This document shows, piece after piece, positions 1-7,743 of a stretch of DNA of 42,173 nucleotides. A program made the translations under genes and the position numbers. Source of the stretch: GCA-2862585 sp036340235 (lineage in GTDB: Bacteria; Bacteroidota; Bacteroidia; Flavobacteriales; UBA7312). The notes beneath the pieces were generated by a model. That model was not told the origin of the DNA. It worked only from the letters and a program-made list of their open reading frames with translations, and did no database searches. Numbering within the stretch: position 1 is the stretch's first letter; the number at the start of each line of letters is the position of its first letter. The stretch spans positions 1 through 42,173 of the forward strand of contig JAYYZE010000038.1 of assembly GCA_036340235.1 (NCBI GenBank). The letters are read 5' to 3'.

Positions 1-280
1 TTACTACTATGTAGGCAAGAGTATCGATTATACTAATGGACTGAACAACATCTCCTAATGGAAAGCCATTCACTGATTCAAAAATTCCATTTTCAACTGA
101 ACCATCTTCAAAAATAAAAGATAAACTTCCATTGGCTGACATAAAGTTCCCTTCACAGCTCACAAAAATACCATCATCAAACTTTTCTTTAATTGGTAGA
201 TCATTGTCTTTACTACAGGAAACTATTGATAGAACAATAGTAATTAGTATTAGATTTTTAATTGTTTTGATTGTTTTCAT
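1..280 (-). CDS. YncE/DUF5074-like surface lipoprotein, partial (3' end outside window)
   Basis: The reading frame opens with ATG at 280 and stays open to the left edge, so only about 93 N-terminal residues are seen. It starts with a lysine-rich lipoprotein signal (MKTIKTIKNLILITIV) and a lipobox ending in VSC-S near residue 22. The mature part holds CEGNFMSANGSLSF and NGFPLGDVVQS, followed by IDTLAYIVV. From memory this is the conserved opening of the YncE-like beta-propeller lipoproteins that follow B12 receptor genes in Bacteroidota. It begins 4 bases after the TonB receptor stop, so it is co-transcribed and shares the cobalamin riboswitch. A role as a surface-exposed partner in corrinoid capture is inferred from this context. 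The C-terminal propeller blades are not visible. Confidence 0.8.
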   Translation of the reverse strand, partial: MKTIKTIKNLILITIVLSIVSCSKDNDLPIKEKFDDGIFVSCEGNFMSANGSLSFIFEDGSVENGIFESVNGFPLGDVVQSISIIDTLAYIVV

Positions 281-284
281 AATA

Positions 285-2117
285 TTAAAATTTAAAGTTA
301 AAACTAGTTATTAAATGCCTACCCGGCATGGGAAACCACTCATACACTTGGTAAGACTTATTCAAAAGATTATTAATTTTTAGATTAAGAGAAAAGGGTT
401 TATTTTCTAATTGATAGTGAATAATAAAATCGGTAATAAAATAGGATGCCAGATCATTACTTTCATCAGATGATGTATATATCTTGCCGTTATAAGAATT
501 CACCATAGAAAATTGCCATTGATTTAAATCAAATTGAGTTAAACAACTCGCCTTGTGAAATGGCACATAAGCTAATTGTTTATCAAGACTATTGTCATTC
601 TCGATTTCACTTTGGTTAATCGTAGAAATAGTAAATACATAGGAAAACTGCGACATTATATCAGTTAGACCTATTTTTTTATTGAAGTTGTATTTTAACT
701 CCATACCTCTTGACCATACTTGTTTCAAATTTTGAGGAACCCACACTGACTCAGAATTTGGTTGCCAATAAATCATATTATCGACTATATTTGAGAAAAG
801 TGTCATAGAAGCTCTTTTATATTCTAGAGTAGTCTCGGAATTTAGTGCTAGTTCTGGAAGCAAATCAGTATTTCCCTTGGCACCATCGCCTAGCCAGTAT
901 AAATCGTTAAAAGAAGGGGCCCTAAAGTTTTTAGCAACATGTAATTTCCAACTGAGATTTGAAGTTATACTGAAATTATGACCATAACTATATAATATAG
1001 GAACAGAATAAATTGGATGAATTTCTTTGCGCAATGAGGCAGTTGTTGCAAATCTATTTAACTGATATTTTGTCGAAACAAAACATGCTAATAAATTCTC
1101 ATTGGCTATCTTGCTGTAGTAATTGGAATTAACACTTCTATTTTGGAAATTTAAGCCAAAATACGTAACAACGTTTTTAAAATTTCTTTGTAGGTTTAAT
1201 GAAGAAAAATGATGATTTGTTTGTAAATGACTACTTACTGTGTTGGATTGATATTCAAAATTTTCAGAAGAAAAAGCGTACGTTAATTTTGAAGAATAAT
1301 TAGTATGGTATTTATTCCAAAAAAACTTTGTCCTTATTGCATCATCCCACTGAACAGCCATAGGATTAGAACTTAACATACCTACTGGCACTTCTCGAAA
1401 GTTATTTGAAATCCATAAATTAAAACCTGATGAAAATCTATCTTTTGTGTAAGCATAGTTCATTAAGTACTGATGACTAGATTTGAAAGCATGATCCTGT
1501 GTTTCTACTATTTTTTCAGGCAAACCAGTATTTACATATTCAAAATCATTATCACTCTCTAAATTTGAATATTTAATATTAAAAGACGAAGTACTGTCCT
1601 TGACTTGGTAATAAATTGACTGTGATTTAAGCCCAAAACTACCTATTGAATAATCCAAATCCCAATTGTAATTAGCGTAAGGATTGATAGAATTTTTTAA
1701 CTGTATGCTGCCACAAACAGCACCACTACCTGAAAGTGAAGAGTGACCACCACTATTTAGTTTGATTTGTGAAAAAATGCAAGACGGGAATATGCCTAAG
1801 TCTGCTATACCCGTACTTAAACTATTGACAGGGATATCATTCCACAATACCTGAGTATTGGAAGCTGGTAAGCCCCTAAAAAAAGCCGTTGAAAGAGCCC
1901 CGTATTCTTTTACATACACAGGGCTAATTTGGCGTAATAAATCGGACAAAGTATTTGAATGTTTACTTAATAAACTATCCATATACCAATGTTGTGATCC
2001 TATTAGATGTAAATCCAATACGCTTTCTTCTAACTGCACTTCTGATATATCAACTATTATATCCTGAGCAAATAATGCAATTGGAAAACAAAAGATATTT
2101 ATTAATAACCTTTTCAT
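285..2117 (-). CDS. btuB: TonB-dependent outer-membrane receptor, BtuB-like (cobalamin uptake)
   Basis: This is a 610-residue outer-membrane receptor predicted to import cobalamin or related corrinoids using TonB energy. The chosen start, ATG at 2117, gives a clean signal peptide (MKRLLINIFCFPIALFAQ). A longer open frame reaching 2204 is rejected because its extra codons lie inside the riboswitch. Residues about 35-150 form the plug domain, with LSDLLRQISPVYVKEYGA, TAFFRGLPASNTQVLWND and a glycine/serine-rich GGHSSLSGSGAVCGSIQL. The rest is a beta-barrel ending in a terminal phenylalanine (SFNFKF). There is no N-terminal CarboxypepD_reg-like extension, so the size is BtuB-like rather than SusC-like. 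The upstream B12 riboswitch and the downstream YncE-like lipoprotein support corrinoids as substrate. Substrate assignment is from context only. Confidence 0.85.
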   Translation of the reverse strand: MKRLLINIFCFPIALFAQDIIVDISEVQLEESVLDLHLIGSQHWYMDSLLSKHSNTLSDLLRQISPVYVKEYGALSTAFFRGLPASNTQVLWNDIPVNSLSTGIADLGIFPSCIFSQIKLNSGGHSSLSGSGAVCGSIQLKNSINPYANYNWDLDYSIGSFGLKSQSIYYQVKDSTSSFNIKYSNLESDNDFEYVNTGLPEKIVETQDHAFKSSHQYLMNYAYTKDRFSSGFNLWISNNFREVPVGMLSSNPMAVQWDDAIRTKFFWNKYHTNYSSKLTYAFSSENFEYQSNTVSSHLQTNHHFSSLNLQRNFKNVVTYFGLNFQNRSVNSNYYSKIANENLLACFVSTKYQLNRFATTASLRKEIHPIYSVPILYSYGHNFSITSNLSWKLHVAKNFRAPSFNDLYWLGDGAKGNTDLLPELALNSETTLEYKRASMTLFSNIVDNMIYWQPNSESVWVPQNLKQVWSRGMELKYNFNKKIGLTDIMSQFSYVFTISTINQSEIENDNSLDKQLAYVPFHKASCLTQFDLNQWQFSMVNSYNGKIYTSSDESNDLASYFITDFIIHYQLENKPFSLNLKINNLLNKSYQVYEWFPMPGRHLITSFNFKF

Positions 2118-2124
2118 ATACCCA

Positions 2125-2146
2125 ATGCTTTTATTCCCGAAAGCAT
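2125..2146 (-). promoter_or_regulatory. Hairpin between riboswitch and btuB start (possible expression platform)
   Basis: On the minus strand ATGCTTT (2140-2146) pairs perfectly with AAAGCAT (2125-2131) across an eight-base loop. The hairpin ends seven bases before the start codon at 2117 and has no following T-run. It could hide or expose the translation start in response to the aptamer; this is inference. Confidence 0.4.
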
Positions 2147-2160
2147 GATGGTTAATACAA

Positions 2161-2304
2161 CAATGGCAGGTCTTCTGACTTACTCTTCTAAGCAACCTTC
2201 CCATTCATAAGAACAGTGGTGTGGAGCACTTAGAATTTGTATTGTGAGCTTACAGCTGCGGGTACAGTCGAGGATTCACACCTCATTCCCTTAAAATTCC
2301 ATTG
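2161..2304 (-). promoter_or_regulatory. Cobalamin (adenosylcobalamin-class) riboswitch
   Basis: Read on the minus strand, the stretch holds the conserved B12-box elements in the right order: GGTGTGAATCC, GACTGTACCCGC, CTGTAAGCTC and, near the 3' end, AGTCAGAAGACCTGCC. A closing P1 helix can be drawn between CAATGG (2299-2304) and CCATTG (2161-2166). It lies directly upstream of the BtuB-like gene, so B12 is expected to repress the receptor and lipoprotein. No T-run follows the aptamer, which argues for control of translation rather than of termination. Confidence 0.93.
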
Positions 2305-2309
2305 CCCTG

Positions 2310-2317
2310 CAAAGTAA
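2310..2317 (-). promoter_or_regulatory. Candidate -7 promoter box for the B12 uptake operon
   Basis: The minus strand reads TTACTTTG, one mismatch from the Bacteroidota -7 consensus TAnnTTTG. Transcription would start about six bases further on, almost exactly at the first base of the riboswitch P1 helix. I found no convincing TTTG at the -33 spacing. Confidence 0.4.
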
Positions 2318-2383
2318 GGCAATATTTAGGATAGCTAAGCAGTAAATAATAAAAAAATTACTGAGGAACTGCGATTAGAGTGA

Positions 2384-3229
2384 TTAAAGCCTGCAAAATG
2401 TTTTGATAGCCATGTTGTAGGCGCTTTCAAAAGCTAGGGTGTCTATATTAATTGATACCTTTTTCTCTTGAGCAAAAGAAAGTAACTTCTCGGTCGGCAT
2501 GTTTCCTACCAAATCATCTTTAGCCATTGGGCACCCCCCCAATCCTTTGATGGCGCCGTCAAAACGTCGGCAACCGCTGTCGTAGGCAGCTACCACTTTT
2601 TCTCGCCAACTTTCAGGGCTAGTATGTAGGTGCGCTCCCCATTCCACTGCCTTCACCTCTGAAATTAATTGACTAAATAATCGGCTGATTTTAGATGGGG
2701 TTGAAACGCCCACAGTGTCAGACAAAGCAATGGTTTTCACATCTAGTTGTGATAATTTCTCGCCCCATTGACAAACAATATCTTCGTGCCATGGCTCACC
2801 ATAAGGGTTACCAAAGGCCATGGATAAATAAATTACTAACGTTTTGTTGTTTTTTAAACATGAAGACTGAATATTATCAACCAAAGTCATTGATTCTTTT
2901 ATGGACTTGTTGGTATTTCTTTTTTGAAAAATGTCTGAAACCGAAAAGGGATACCCAATATAATCAATGGCATCATAGCTACTGGCTTCGTCGCAACCTC
3001 TCTGATTAGCAACGATAGCTAGCAGTTTTGTTTGAGATGGGTTCAACTTGTCAAGAACCTCTGCTGTATCTTTCATTTGAGGAATGGCTCTGTGGGACAC
3101 AAAACTACCGAAATCGAGAGTGTCAAAACCAACTTTTAATAACGAATTTAAATAGGACACCTTCTTGTCAGTAGGAATAAAAGTAGTCATCCCTTGCATA
3201 GCGTCTCTGGGGCATTCTATTAATTTCAT
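2384..3229 (-). CDS. Hydroxymethylglutaryl-CoA lyase
   Basis: This 281-residue protein is predicted to split 3-hydroxy-3-methylglutaryl-CoA into acetoacetate and acetyl-CoA, the last step of leucine degradation. The family signatures are visible: IECPRDAMQG at residues 4-13 (catalytic Arg8 with Asp9), LSDTVGVSTP, GAHLHTSPE (metal-binding His-x-His) and GLGGCPMAKDD near residue 230, with the conserved catalytic-loop cysteine. The overall form matches the HMG-CoA lyase subgroup I know from Flavobacteria rather than the mitochondrial type. Its ATG overlaps the TGA of pyrD (ATGA), so the two are translationally coupled. A related acyl-CoA lyase or citramalate-type activity cannot be excluded. Confidence 0.88.
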   Translation of the reverse strand: MKLIECPRDAMQGMTTFIPTDKKVSYLNSLLKVGFDTLDFGSFVSHRAIPQMKDTAEVLDKLNPSQTKLLAIVANQRGCDEASSYDAIDYIGYPFSVSDIFQKRNTNKSIKESMTLVDNIQSSCLKNNKTLVIYLSMAFGNPYGEPWHEDIVCQWGEKLSQLDVKTIALSDTVGVSTPSKISRLFSQLISEVKAVEWGAHLHTSPESWREKVVAAYDSGCRRFDGAIKGLGGCPMAKDDLVGNMPTEKLLSFAQEKKVSINIDTLAFESAYNMAIKTFCRL

Positions 3230-4260
3230 TGCTGATTGAGAATTCCTTTATTGATTCGTTTTACTATAGATGGCCCTTCATAGACAAAGCCCGTGTAGAT
3301 TTGCACTAGACTGGCACCAGCGTTTAGCTTTTCAATAGCATCTTTTGGATGATGAATGCCTCCAACTCCAATAATTGGTATGCTATGATTTGATTTTTCA
3401 GAAATATAGCGAATAACTTCGGTGGAACGTTTTCTAAGCGCTTTACCACTGAGGCCACCATTTCCAATCGACTCAAGCGTTGATTTTGATGTTTTCAAAC
3501 CCTGCCTATCAATGGTTGTATTGGTAGCAATGAGTCCATCTAATTGTGTTTCTTGAGAAATCTCAATAATATCATCCAATTGCTCTTGGGATAAATCTGG
3601 GGCAATTTTTAAAAGAATTGGTTTTCTTTTGGTTTTGGAGGAATTTAGACTTTGAAGACCCAATAATAACTGAGTAAGCGGCTCTCTATCCTGCAATTCG
3701 CGCAAGCCAGGGGTGTTTGGCGAACTCACATTCACCACAAAATAATCCACGAAATCGAATAATTGATGAAAGCAATATTCATAGTCTTCAAACGCTTTTT
3801 CGTTGGGTGTGGTTTTGTTTTTACCAATATTTCCACCGATTATAATCTTTGATTTTCTTTGTTTGAGACGTTTTAAAGCACTTTCAACTCCTTCATTGTT
3901 AAATCCCATTCGGTTTATTAATGACTCATCAGCACGCAGTCTAAATAGGCGTGGCTTAGGATTTCCTTTTTGAGGTGCAGGAGTAATTGTTCCAATTTCA
4001 ATAAAGCCAAAGCCAAACGATGCTAATTCATCGAATAATTTTGCGTCTTTATCAAAACCAGCTGCTAATCCCACAGGATTTTTAAAATCAAGACCAAAAA
4101 CTTTTCGCTTCAGACTCTTGTTTTCTAGGCAGTATTGATGATTCCACATCCAACGAACTAAAGAAATACGTGAGGAAAGCTTAATAAACTTAAAGATAAG
4201 ATGGTGAATGAATTCAGGCGAAAAAAGAAATAATATAGGTTTTAAAATAAAACGATACAT
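3226..4260 (-). CDS. pyrD: Dihydroorotate dehydrogenase (quinone), class 2
   Basis: A 344-residue FMN enzyme of pyrimidine synthesis that oxidises dihydroorotate to orotate and passes electrons to menaquinone. The N-terminal helices (MYRFILKPILFLFSPEFIHH) are the membrane-associating segment that marks class 2. FMN and substrate motifs follow: NPVGLAAGFDKDAKL, FIEIGTITPAPQKGNPKPR, NRMGFNNEG, VVNVSSPNTPGLRELQ with the catalytic serine, LIATNTT, GNGGLSGKAL and PIIGVGGI. ATG at 4260 is preferred over the adjacent in-frame TTG. It lies 37 bases downstream of the XRE regulator and overlaps HMG-CoA lyase by four bases. Confidence 0.95.
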   Translation of the reverse strand: MYRFILKPILFLFSPEFIHHLIFKFIKLSSRISLVRWMWNHQYCLENKSLKRKVFGLDFKNPVGLAAGFDKDAKLFDELASFGFGFIEIGTITPAPQKGNPKPRLFRLRADESLINRMGFNNEGVESALKRLKQRKSKIIIGGNIGKNKTTPNEKAFEDYEYCFHQLFDFVDYFVVNVSSPNTPGLRELQDREPLTQLLLGLQSLNSSKTKRKPILLKIAPDLSQEQLDDIIEISQETQLDGLIATNTTIDRQGLKTSKSTLESIGNGGLSGKALRKRSTEVIRYISEKSNHSIPIIGVGGIHHPKDAIEKLNAGASLVQIYTGFVYEGPSIVKRINKGILNQQ

Positions 4261-4297
4261 CAAAGCATATTTGAAGACAAAAGTAAAAAGAAATTAA

Positions 4298-4624
4298 TCA
4301 TTCACTTCTAATAAATTCCTCAAACCTATTATTATCGTAAAAAACAACAATTTTTTTTACACCCTTATTTTCAGTTGAAGATAAACTGAGGATATGATGG
4401 CCACTTTCAGCTTCTGATGATGTCATTTTTCCAACACCAGTCAATAACCACCGAGCTGAAATCTCAGAATAACGGTTAAGTACTTTTTGAGTAAAGTCAA
4501 TACTTGGTTTGTTTCTACCATTCAAAACGTGCGACAGTGTCGATCGATTTACGCCAATTTCGTGAGCAAACGTATTTGGGTTCAGACCTAAAAAATCTAT
4601 AATTTGTTGAATTCTATCCTTCAT
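4298..4624 (-). CDS. Small XRE-type helix-turn-helix regulator
   Basis: A 108-residue DNA-binding protein. Residues 1-60 form an XRE/Cro-CI type helix-turn-helix: FAHEIGVNRSTLSHVLNGRN is the recognition region, followed by PSIDFTQKVLNRY and the common SARWLLTGVGKM segment. The C-terminal part (residues 70-108) is short and has no recognised effector domain. The gene is first in a minus-strand set with pyrD and HMG-CoA lyase. A palindrome overlaps its own promoter box (4634-4647), suggesting self-regulation. The targets are unknown. Proteins of this form are common in Bacteroidota chromosomes and are not necessarily phage-derived. Confidence 0.85.
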   Translation of the reverse strand: MKDRIQQIIDFLGLNPNTFAHEIGVNRSTLSHVLNGRNKPSIDFTQKVLNRYSEISARWLLTGVGKMTSSEAESGHHILSLSSTENKGVKKIVVFYDNNRFEEFIRSE

Positions 4625-4633
4625 AAACTGTAA

Positions 4634-4647
4634 TTTACAAATGTAAA
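4634..4647. promoter_or_regulatory. Palindrome overlapping the XRE gene promoter (candidate operator)
   Basis: TTTACAAATGTAAA has TTTAC/GTAAA half-sites. It overlaps the minus-strand -7 box of the regulator and sits ten bases upstream of its start codon. A near copy lies at 4836-4849. Confidence 0.45.
4638..4645 (-). promoter_or_regulatory. -7 promoter box of the XRE regulator gene
   Basis: The minus strand reads TACATTTG, an exact match to TAnnTTTG, ending 13 bases before the ATG at 4624. The predicted leader is under ten bases. Confidence 0.5.
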
Positions 4648-4835
4648 CATATAACTTATTTAATTTAAATTAATATGATATTTTATTGAGTTTTTAAGTC
4701 ATAAAACAAACCAAAATTACTATTAATTTGGTTTATATAATTTAATATAAATATCTTGTTATCAATATTTTATAAAATTTATTAAAAAATATACTATCAT
4801 CAATGTTTTTTTAACAAAAACAATCATTTTTTTTG

Positions 4836-4849
4836 TTAACATATGTAAA
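4836..4849. promoter_or_regulatory. Second copy of the XRE-type palindrome
   Basis: TTAACATATGTAAA matches the palindrome at 4634-4647 at 12 of 14 positions. It lies in the otherwise featureless, very AT-rich gap 4625-4938 between the divergent regulator and mutL operons. Apart from the two palindromes and promoter boxes I see no gene or RNA in this gap. Confidence 0.35.
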
Positions 4850-4938
4850 TTTTAGAGTTCATAATCGTCTCAAAACACCTTTGTTAAAAACCTTATTCAA
4901 TAACCGACACATCCTACCCCATTTGAAATGGATTTGTT

Positions 4939-4946
4939 TATTTTTG
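4939..4946 (+). promoter_or_regulatory. -7 promoter box of the mutL operon
   Basis: TATTTTTG, an exact match to TAnnTTTG, ends five bases before the ATG at 4952. This favours 4952 over the in-frame ATG at 4928, which lies upstream of the box. No well-spaced -33 TTTG was found. Confidence 0.5.
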
Positions 4947-4951
4947 TAAGT

Positions 4952-5209
4952 ATGAATGCTCCTAAACTTCCAAGCTTTTTCAAAACCACAAGTCATAGGC
5001 AATTTGATTTTAAGACTCGTTATTACGATCCAACCAAAGAACAACGGGCTGAGCGTACTGATTTAAACAAAACTAGTATCGCCTATTCTCTCATTTCTAA
5101 TAACTGGACAAACAGCAAACGTTCAAAAACCGTCAATCAATCTAACAAAAGATGGTTACTGATTGCGCTAATTTTAACTGCTGTGTGCATTATATTTCTT
5201 TCCGTTTAG
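4952..5209 (+). CDS. Small tail-anchored membrane protein upstream of mutL
   Basis: An 85-residue protein with a basic, proline- and aromatic-rich cytosolic part (MNAPKLPSFFKTTSHRQFDF, then RYYDPTKEQRAER) and a single C-terminal membrane helix (RWLLIALILTAVCIIFLSV). It therefore looks tail-anchored with the N-terminus inside. From memory, similar short ORFs sit next to mutL and rhomboid genes in many Bacteroidota and are sometimes mislabelled as a riboflavin synthase subunit. Nothing in this sequence supports that label. The stop is two bases before the mutL start, so the two are coupled. Function unknown. The 4952 start is chosen because the promoter box overlaps the upstream alternative. 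Confidence 0.75.
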   Translation: MNAPKLPSFFKTTSHRQFDFKTRYYDPTKEQRAERTDLNKTSIAYSLISNNWTNSKRSKTVNQSNKRWLLIALILTAVCIIFLSV

Positions 5210-5211
5210 TA

Positions 5212-6996
5212 ATGGCTGATATCATTCAACTTCTACCAGATCATGTGGCCAATCAGATTGCCGCAGGCGAAGTAATACAACGCCCCGCGTCTGCCGTTAA
5301 AGAAATGCTAGAAAACGCCATTGACTCTGGCGCTAGTGAGGTCACACTTAGCGTCAAAGATGCTGGTAGAACTCTTATTCAAGTAGTAGACAACGGCTGT
5401 GGTATGAGTGAAACAGATGCTAAAATGTGTTTTGAGCGCCACGCCACCTCTAAAATTCGAGAAGCCAACGATATTCATTCAATAAGAACAATGGGATTTA
5501 GGGGCGAAGCTATGGCTTCTATAGCCGCCATAGCTCATGTCGAGTTAAAAAGCAAGCTGATTGAAAATGAGCTTGGCACCAAGCTCTGTATTGAGGGAAG
5601 TAAAGTTGTTTCTCACGAAAACTGTACAACTAACAATGGCACTTCAATCTCTGTCAAAAATTTATTTTTCAACGTTCCCGCTAGAAGAAACTTCTTAAAA
5701 TCAGATAACGTAGAGATGAAACACATATTGGATGAGTTTCATAGAGTAGCAATTGCTAATGAGCATTGTTCGTTTTACCTGTTTCAAAACAACAAAGAGA
5801 TTTACAATCTTCCTAAATCAGTATTAAAACAACGACTTATTGGAATATTTGGGTCTAAATTCAACGAAAAGCTGGTTCCAGTCAGCGAAGAAACTACGCT
5901 AGTCAATGTCAATGGTTTTGTAGGCAAACCAGAATATTCAAAAAAGACACGCGGTGAACAATACTTTTTTGTGAATAAACGATTTGTCAAAAGCGCTTAT
6001 CTACACCATGCCATCAACAATGCTTTTAAAGATTTAATTTCTGACGGATACCATCCTTCGTATTTTTTGTTCATAGACATTGACCCTAAGTACATAGACA
6101 TTAATATACATCCTACCAAAACAGAAATAAAATTTGAAGACGAAAAATCCATTTACGCGATTATACGTTCTTCCGTAAAAAGAGCCCTAGGCATTTCCAA
6201 CCTTGTGCCCTCATTAGATTTTGAAAATGATCCTTCGTTCGTTAATATTCCTAAAGCCACAGGTCAAACCACTCCCCCGAAAACCAAAGTTGATCCGCAA
6301 TACAACCCATTTGATAAGTCAGAAAAGACAATTAGTCATAGTAAATCTAATAAAAACAATAATAATCATTGGCAAAAGTTGTTTGATGATATTCCTAGCA
6401 TTTCAAATAATAACACAACCAACAGACTTATTGAAGATATAGATAAGGCCGAACTTTCACTTTTTCAACTTAACAATCGATACATTGTTACGAATTACAA
6501 ATCAGCTCTCTTTATCATTCATCAGCAAAGAGCGCATGAGCGTATTTTGTTTGAGTACTATTTGAGCCATCAAAGTCAGGAATGCGAATCTCAGCAATTG
6601 TTATTTCCCAAAACTATTGAAGTCAACCCCTCAGATGTAGTCATAATAAAAGAAATCAGCCACGAACTATTAAACATTGGATTTAGATTTGACTTTCTAA
6701 GCAACAGTAGCTTAGTAATATTGGGCACTCCTTCCGAAATTGAAATGGATGATTTAGAACACATATTCGAGTCATTTATTGAACAATACAACTCCCAAAC
6801 CACTTTGGAAAAGAATAATAAATTTGCTCTTTCGCTATCAAAAAGTTTATGCATTAAGTCGGGAAGAAAGTTGAACAAAAATGAAATGATAGCTGTTGTT
6901 GAAAATCTCTTTTCATGTCAATCACCAAACACAACAGTTAATGGCAAACCCACTTTCTATCACATGAATATGGACGATTTATCAAAAACCTTTTAA
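5212..6996 (+). CDS. mutL: DNA mismatch repair protein MutL
   Basis: A 594-residue MutL. The start MADIIQLLPDHVANQIAAGE is the canonical opening, so a longer in-frame version is rejected. The N-terminal GHKL ATPase (residues about 1-330) has VKEMLENAIDSGA (Glu31, Asn35), VDNGCGM, HATSKI and TMGFRGEAMASI, then FFNVPARRNFLK and the transducer domain with NKRFVKS and DINIHPTKTEIKF. A low-complexity, asparagine- and serine-rich linker occupies about 350-415. The C-terminal dimerisation domain is present. The endonuclease motif DQHA-x2-E is altered here to HQQRAHER (His437 replaces the metal-binding Asp), and the final CPHGRP-like motif is VNGKP. It probably acts with MutS as a matchmaker; nicking activity is doubtful. 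Confidence 0.95.
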   Translation: MADIIQLLPDHVANQIAAGEVIQRPASAVKEMLENAIDSGASEVTLSVKDAGRTLIQVVDNGCGMSETDAKMCFERHATSKIREANDIHSIRTMGFRGEAMASIAAIAHVELKSKLIENELGTKLCIEGSKVVSHENCTTNNGTSISVKNLFFNVPARRNFLKSDNVEMKHILDEFHRVAIANEHCSFYLFQNNKEIYNLPKSVLKQRLIGIFGSKFNEKLVPVSEETTLVNVNGFVGKPEYSKKTRGEQYFFVNKRFVKSAYLHHAINNAFKDLISDGYHPSYFLFIDIDPKYIDINIHPTKTEIKFEDEKSIYAIIRSSVKRALGISNLVPSLDFENDPSFVNIPKATGQTTPPKTKVDPQYNPFDKSEKTISHSKSNKNNNNHWQKLFDDIPSISNNNTTNRLIEDIDKAELSLFQLNNRYIVTNYKSALFIIHQQRAHERILFEYYLSHQSQECESQQLLFPKTIEVNPSDVVIIKEISHELLNIGFRFDFLSNSSLVILGTPSEIEMDDLEHIFESFIEQYNSQTTLEKNNKFALSLSKSLCIKSGRKLNKNEMIAVVENLFSCQSPNTTVNGKPTFYHMNMDDLSKTF

Positions 6997-6999
6997 GAT

Positions 7000-7740
7000 A
7001 TGTTTAGACCTGCCAGATTTAGTTATTTACCAGAAGTAGTTAAAAATCTACTTATCATCAATGCTTTGTTTTTTTTGGCAAAAGTTGTATTGCAATCAAA
7101 TTTTGGCCTTAATTTAGATCAGTATCTTGGACTTCACAGTTGGCAATCTCCCGATTTTAGACCACACCAATTCGTTACCCATATTTTTATGCATGGCAAC
7201 TTCTCCCATATATTGTTCAATATGTTTGCTCTATGGATGTTTGGCAATCAGTTAGAAAATATTTGGGGTGGTAAACGGTTTTTGATTTACTACATGCTCA
7301 CTGGTCTCGGCGCCGCTGTATTGCATCTTTTAGTGAATCAGTTTCAAATCTCTTCGTTGGAAGCTCAAATGTCTGTCGAACAAATTAACAGTGTGGTAGC
7401 TGATGGATACATAGCACTTCAAAATGGGCAAAATTTTGTCAATCCACTTATGAATAAACTGAACCTTTTATACCACATACCAACTGTTGGTGCATCAGGA
7501 GCAGTATTTGGCTTGCTGTTAGCATTTGGCATGCTATTTCCCAATACCCTTATATATTTATATTTTGCCATACCTATAAAAGCCAAGTATTTCGTCGCTG
7601 GTTATGGCATATTAGAATTATGGCTTGGCCTTCAAAACAATCCGGGAGATAATGTGGCTCATTTTGCTCATCTTGGCGGCATGCTATTTGGGTATCTACT
7701 CATAAAATACTGGAGAAAAAACAGTCAACACTTTTATTAA
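7000..7740 (+). CDS. Rhomboid family intramembrane serine protease (first of two)
   Basis: A 246-residue polytopic membrane protease predicted to cleave membrane helices of partner proteins. The rhomboid core is clear: HGNFSHILFNMFALWMFG (the H-x3-N oxyanion motif), then GASGAVFGL with nucleophile Ser166, and HFAHLGGMLFGYL with catalytic His224. A soluble loop rich in polar residues separates helices 2 and 3 (about residues 120-155). It starts three bases after the mutL stop and is followed three bases on by a second rhomboid. The substrate is unknown. The mutL-rhomboid-rhomboid-nuclease order looks conserved in the phylum, though I see no functional link to mismatch repair. Confidence 0.92.
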   Translation: MFRPARFSYLPEVVKNLLIINALFFLAKVVLQSNFGLNLDQYLGLHSWQSPDFRPHQFVTHIFMHGNFSHILFNMFALWMFGNQLENIWGGKRFLIYYMLTGLGAAVLHLLVNQFQISSLEAQMSVEQINSVVADGYIALQNGQNFVNPLMNKLNLLYHIPTVGASGAVFGLLLAFGMLFPNTLIYLYFAIPIKAKYFVAGYGILELWLGLQNNPGDNVAHFAHLGGMLFGYLLIKYWRKNSQHFY

Positions 7741-7743
7741 AAC

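Noticed and set aside
132..314. Plus-strand open frame of 60 codons near the left edge
   Set aside because: It lies opposite the YncE-like lipoprotein gene, which has a signal peptide and family motifs; the plus-strand product has none.
2118..2204. N-terminal extension of the BtuB-like gene to 2204
   Set aside because: The extra codons are part of the cobalamin riboswitch, and the signal peptide begins at 2117.
4928..4951. Earlier ATG for the small mutL-operon gene
   Set aside because: An exact -7 promoter box lies between this ATG and the one at 4952, so the first ATG would not be transcribed from that promoter.
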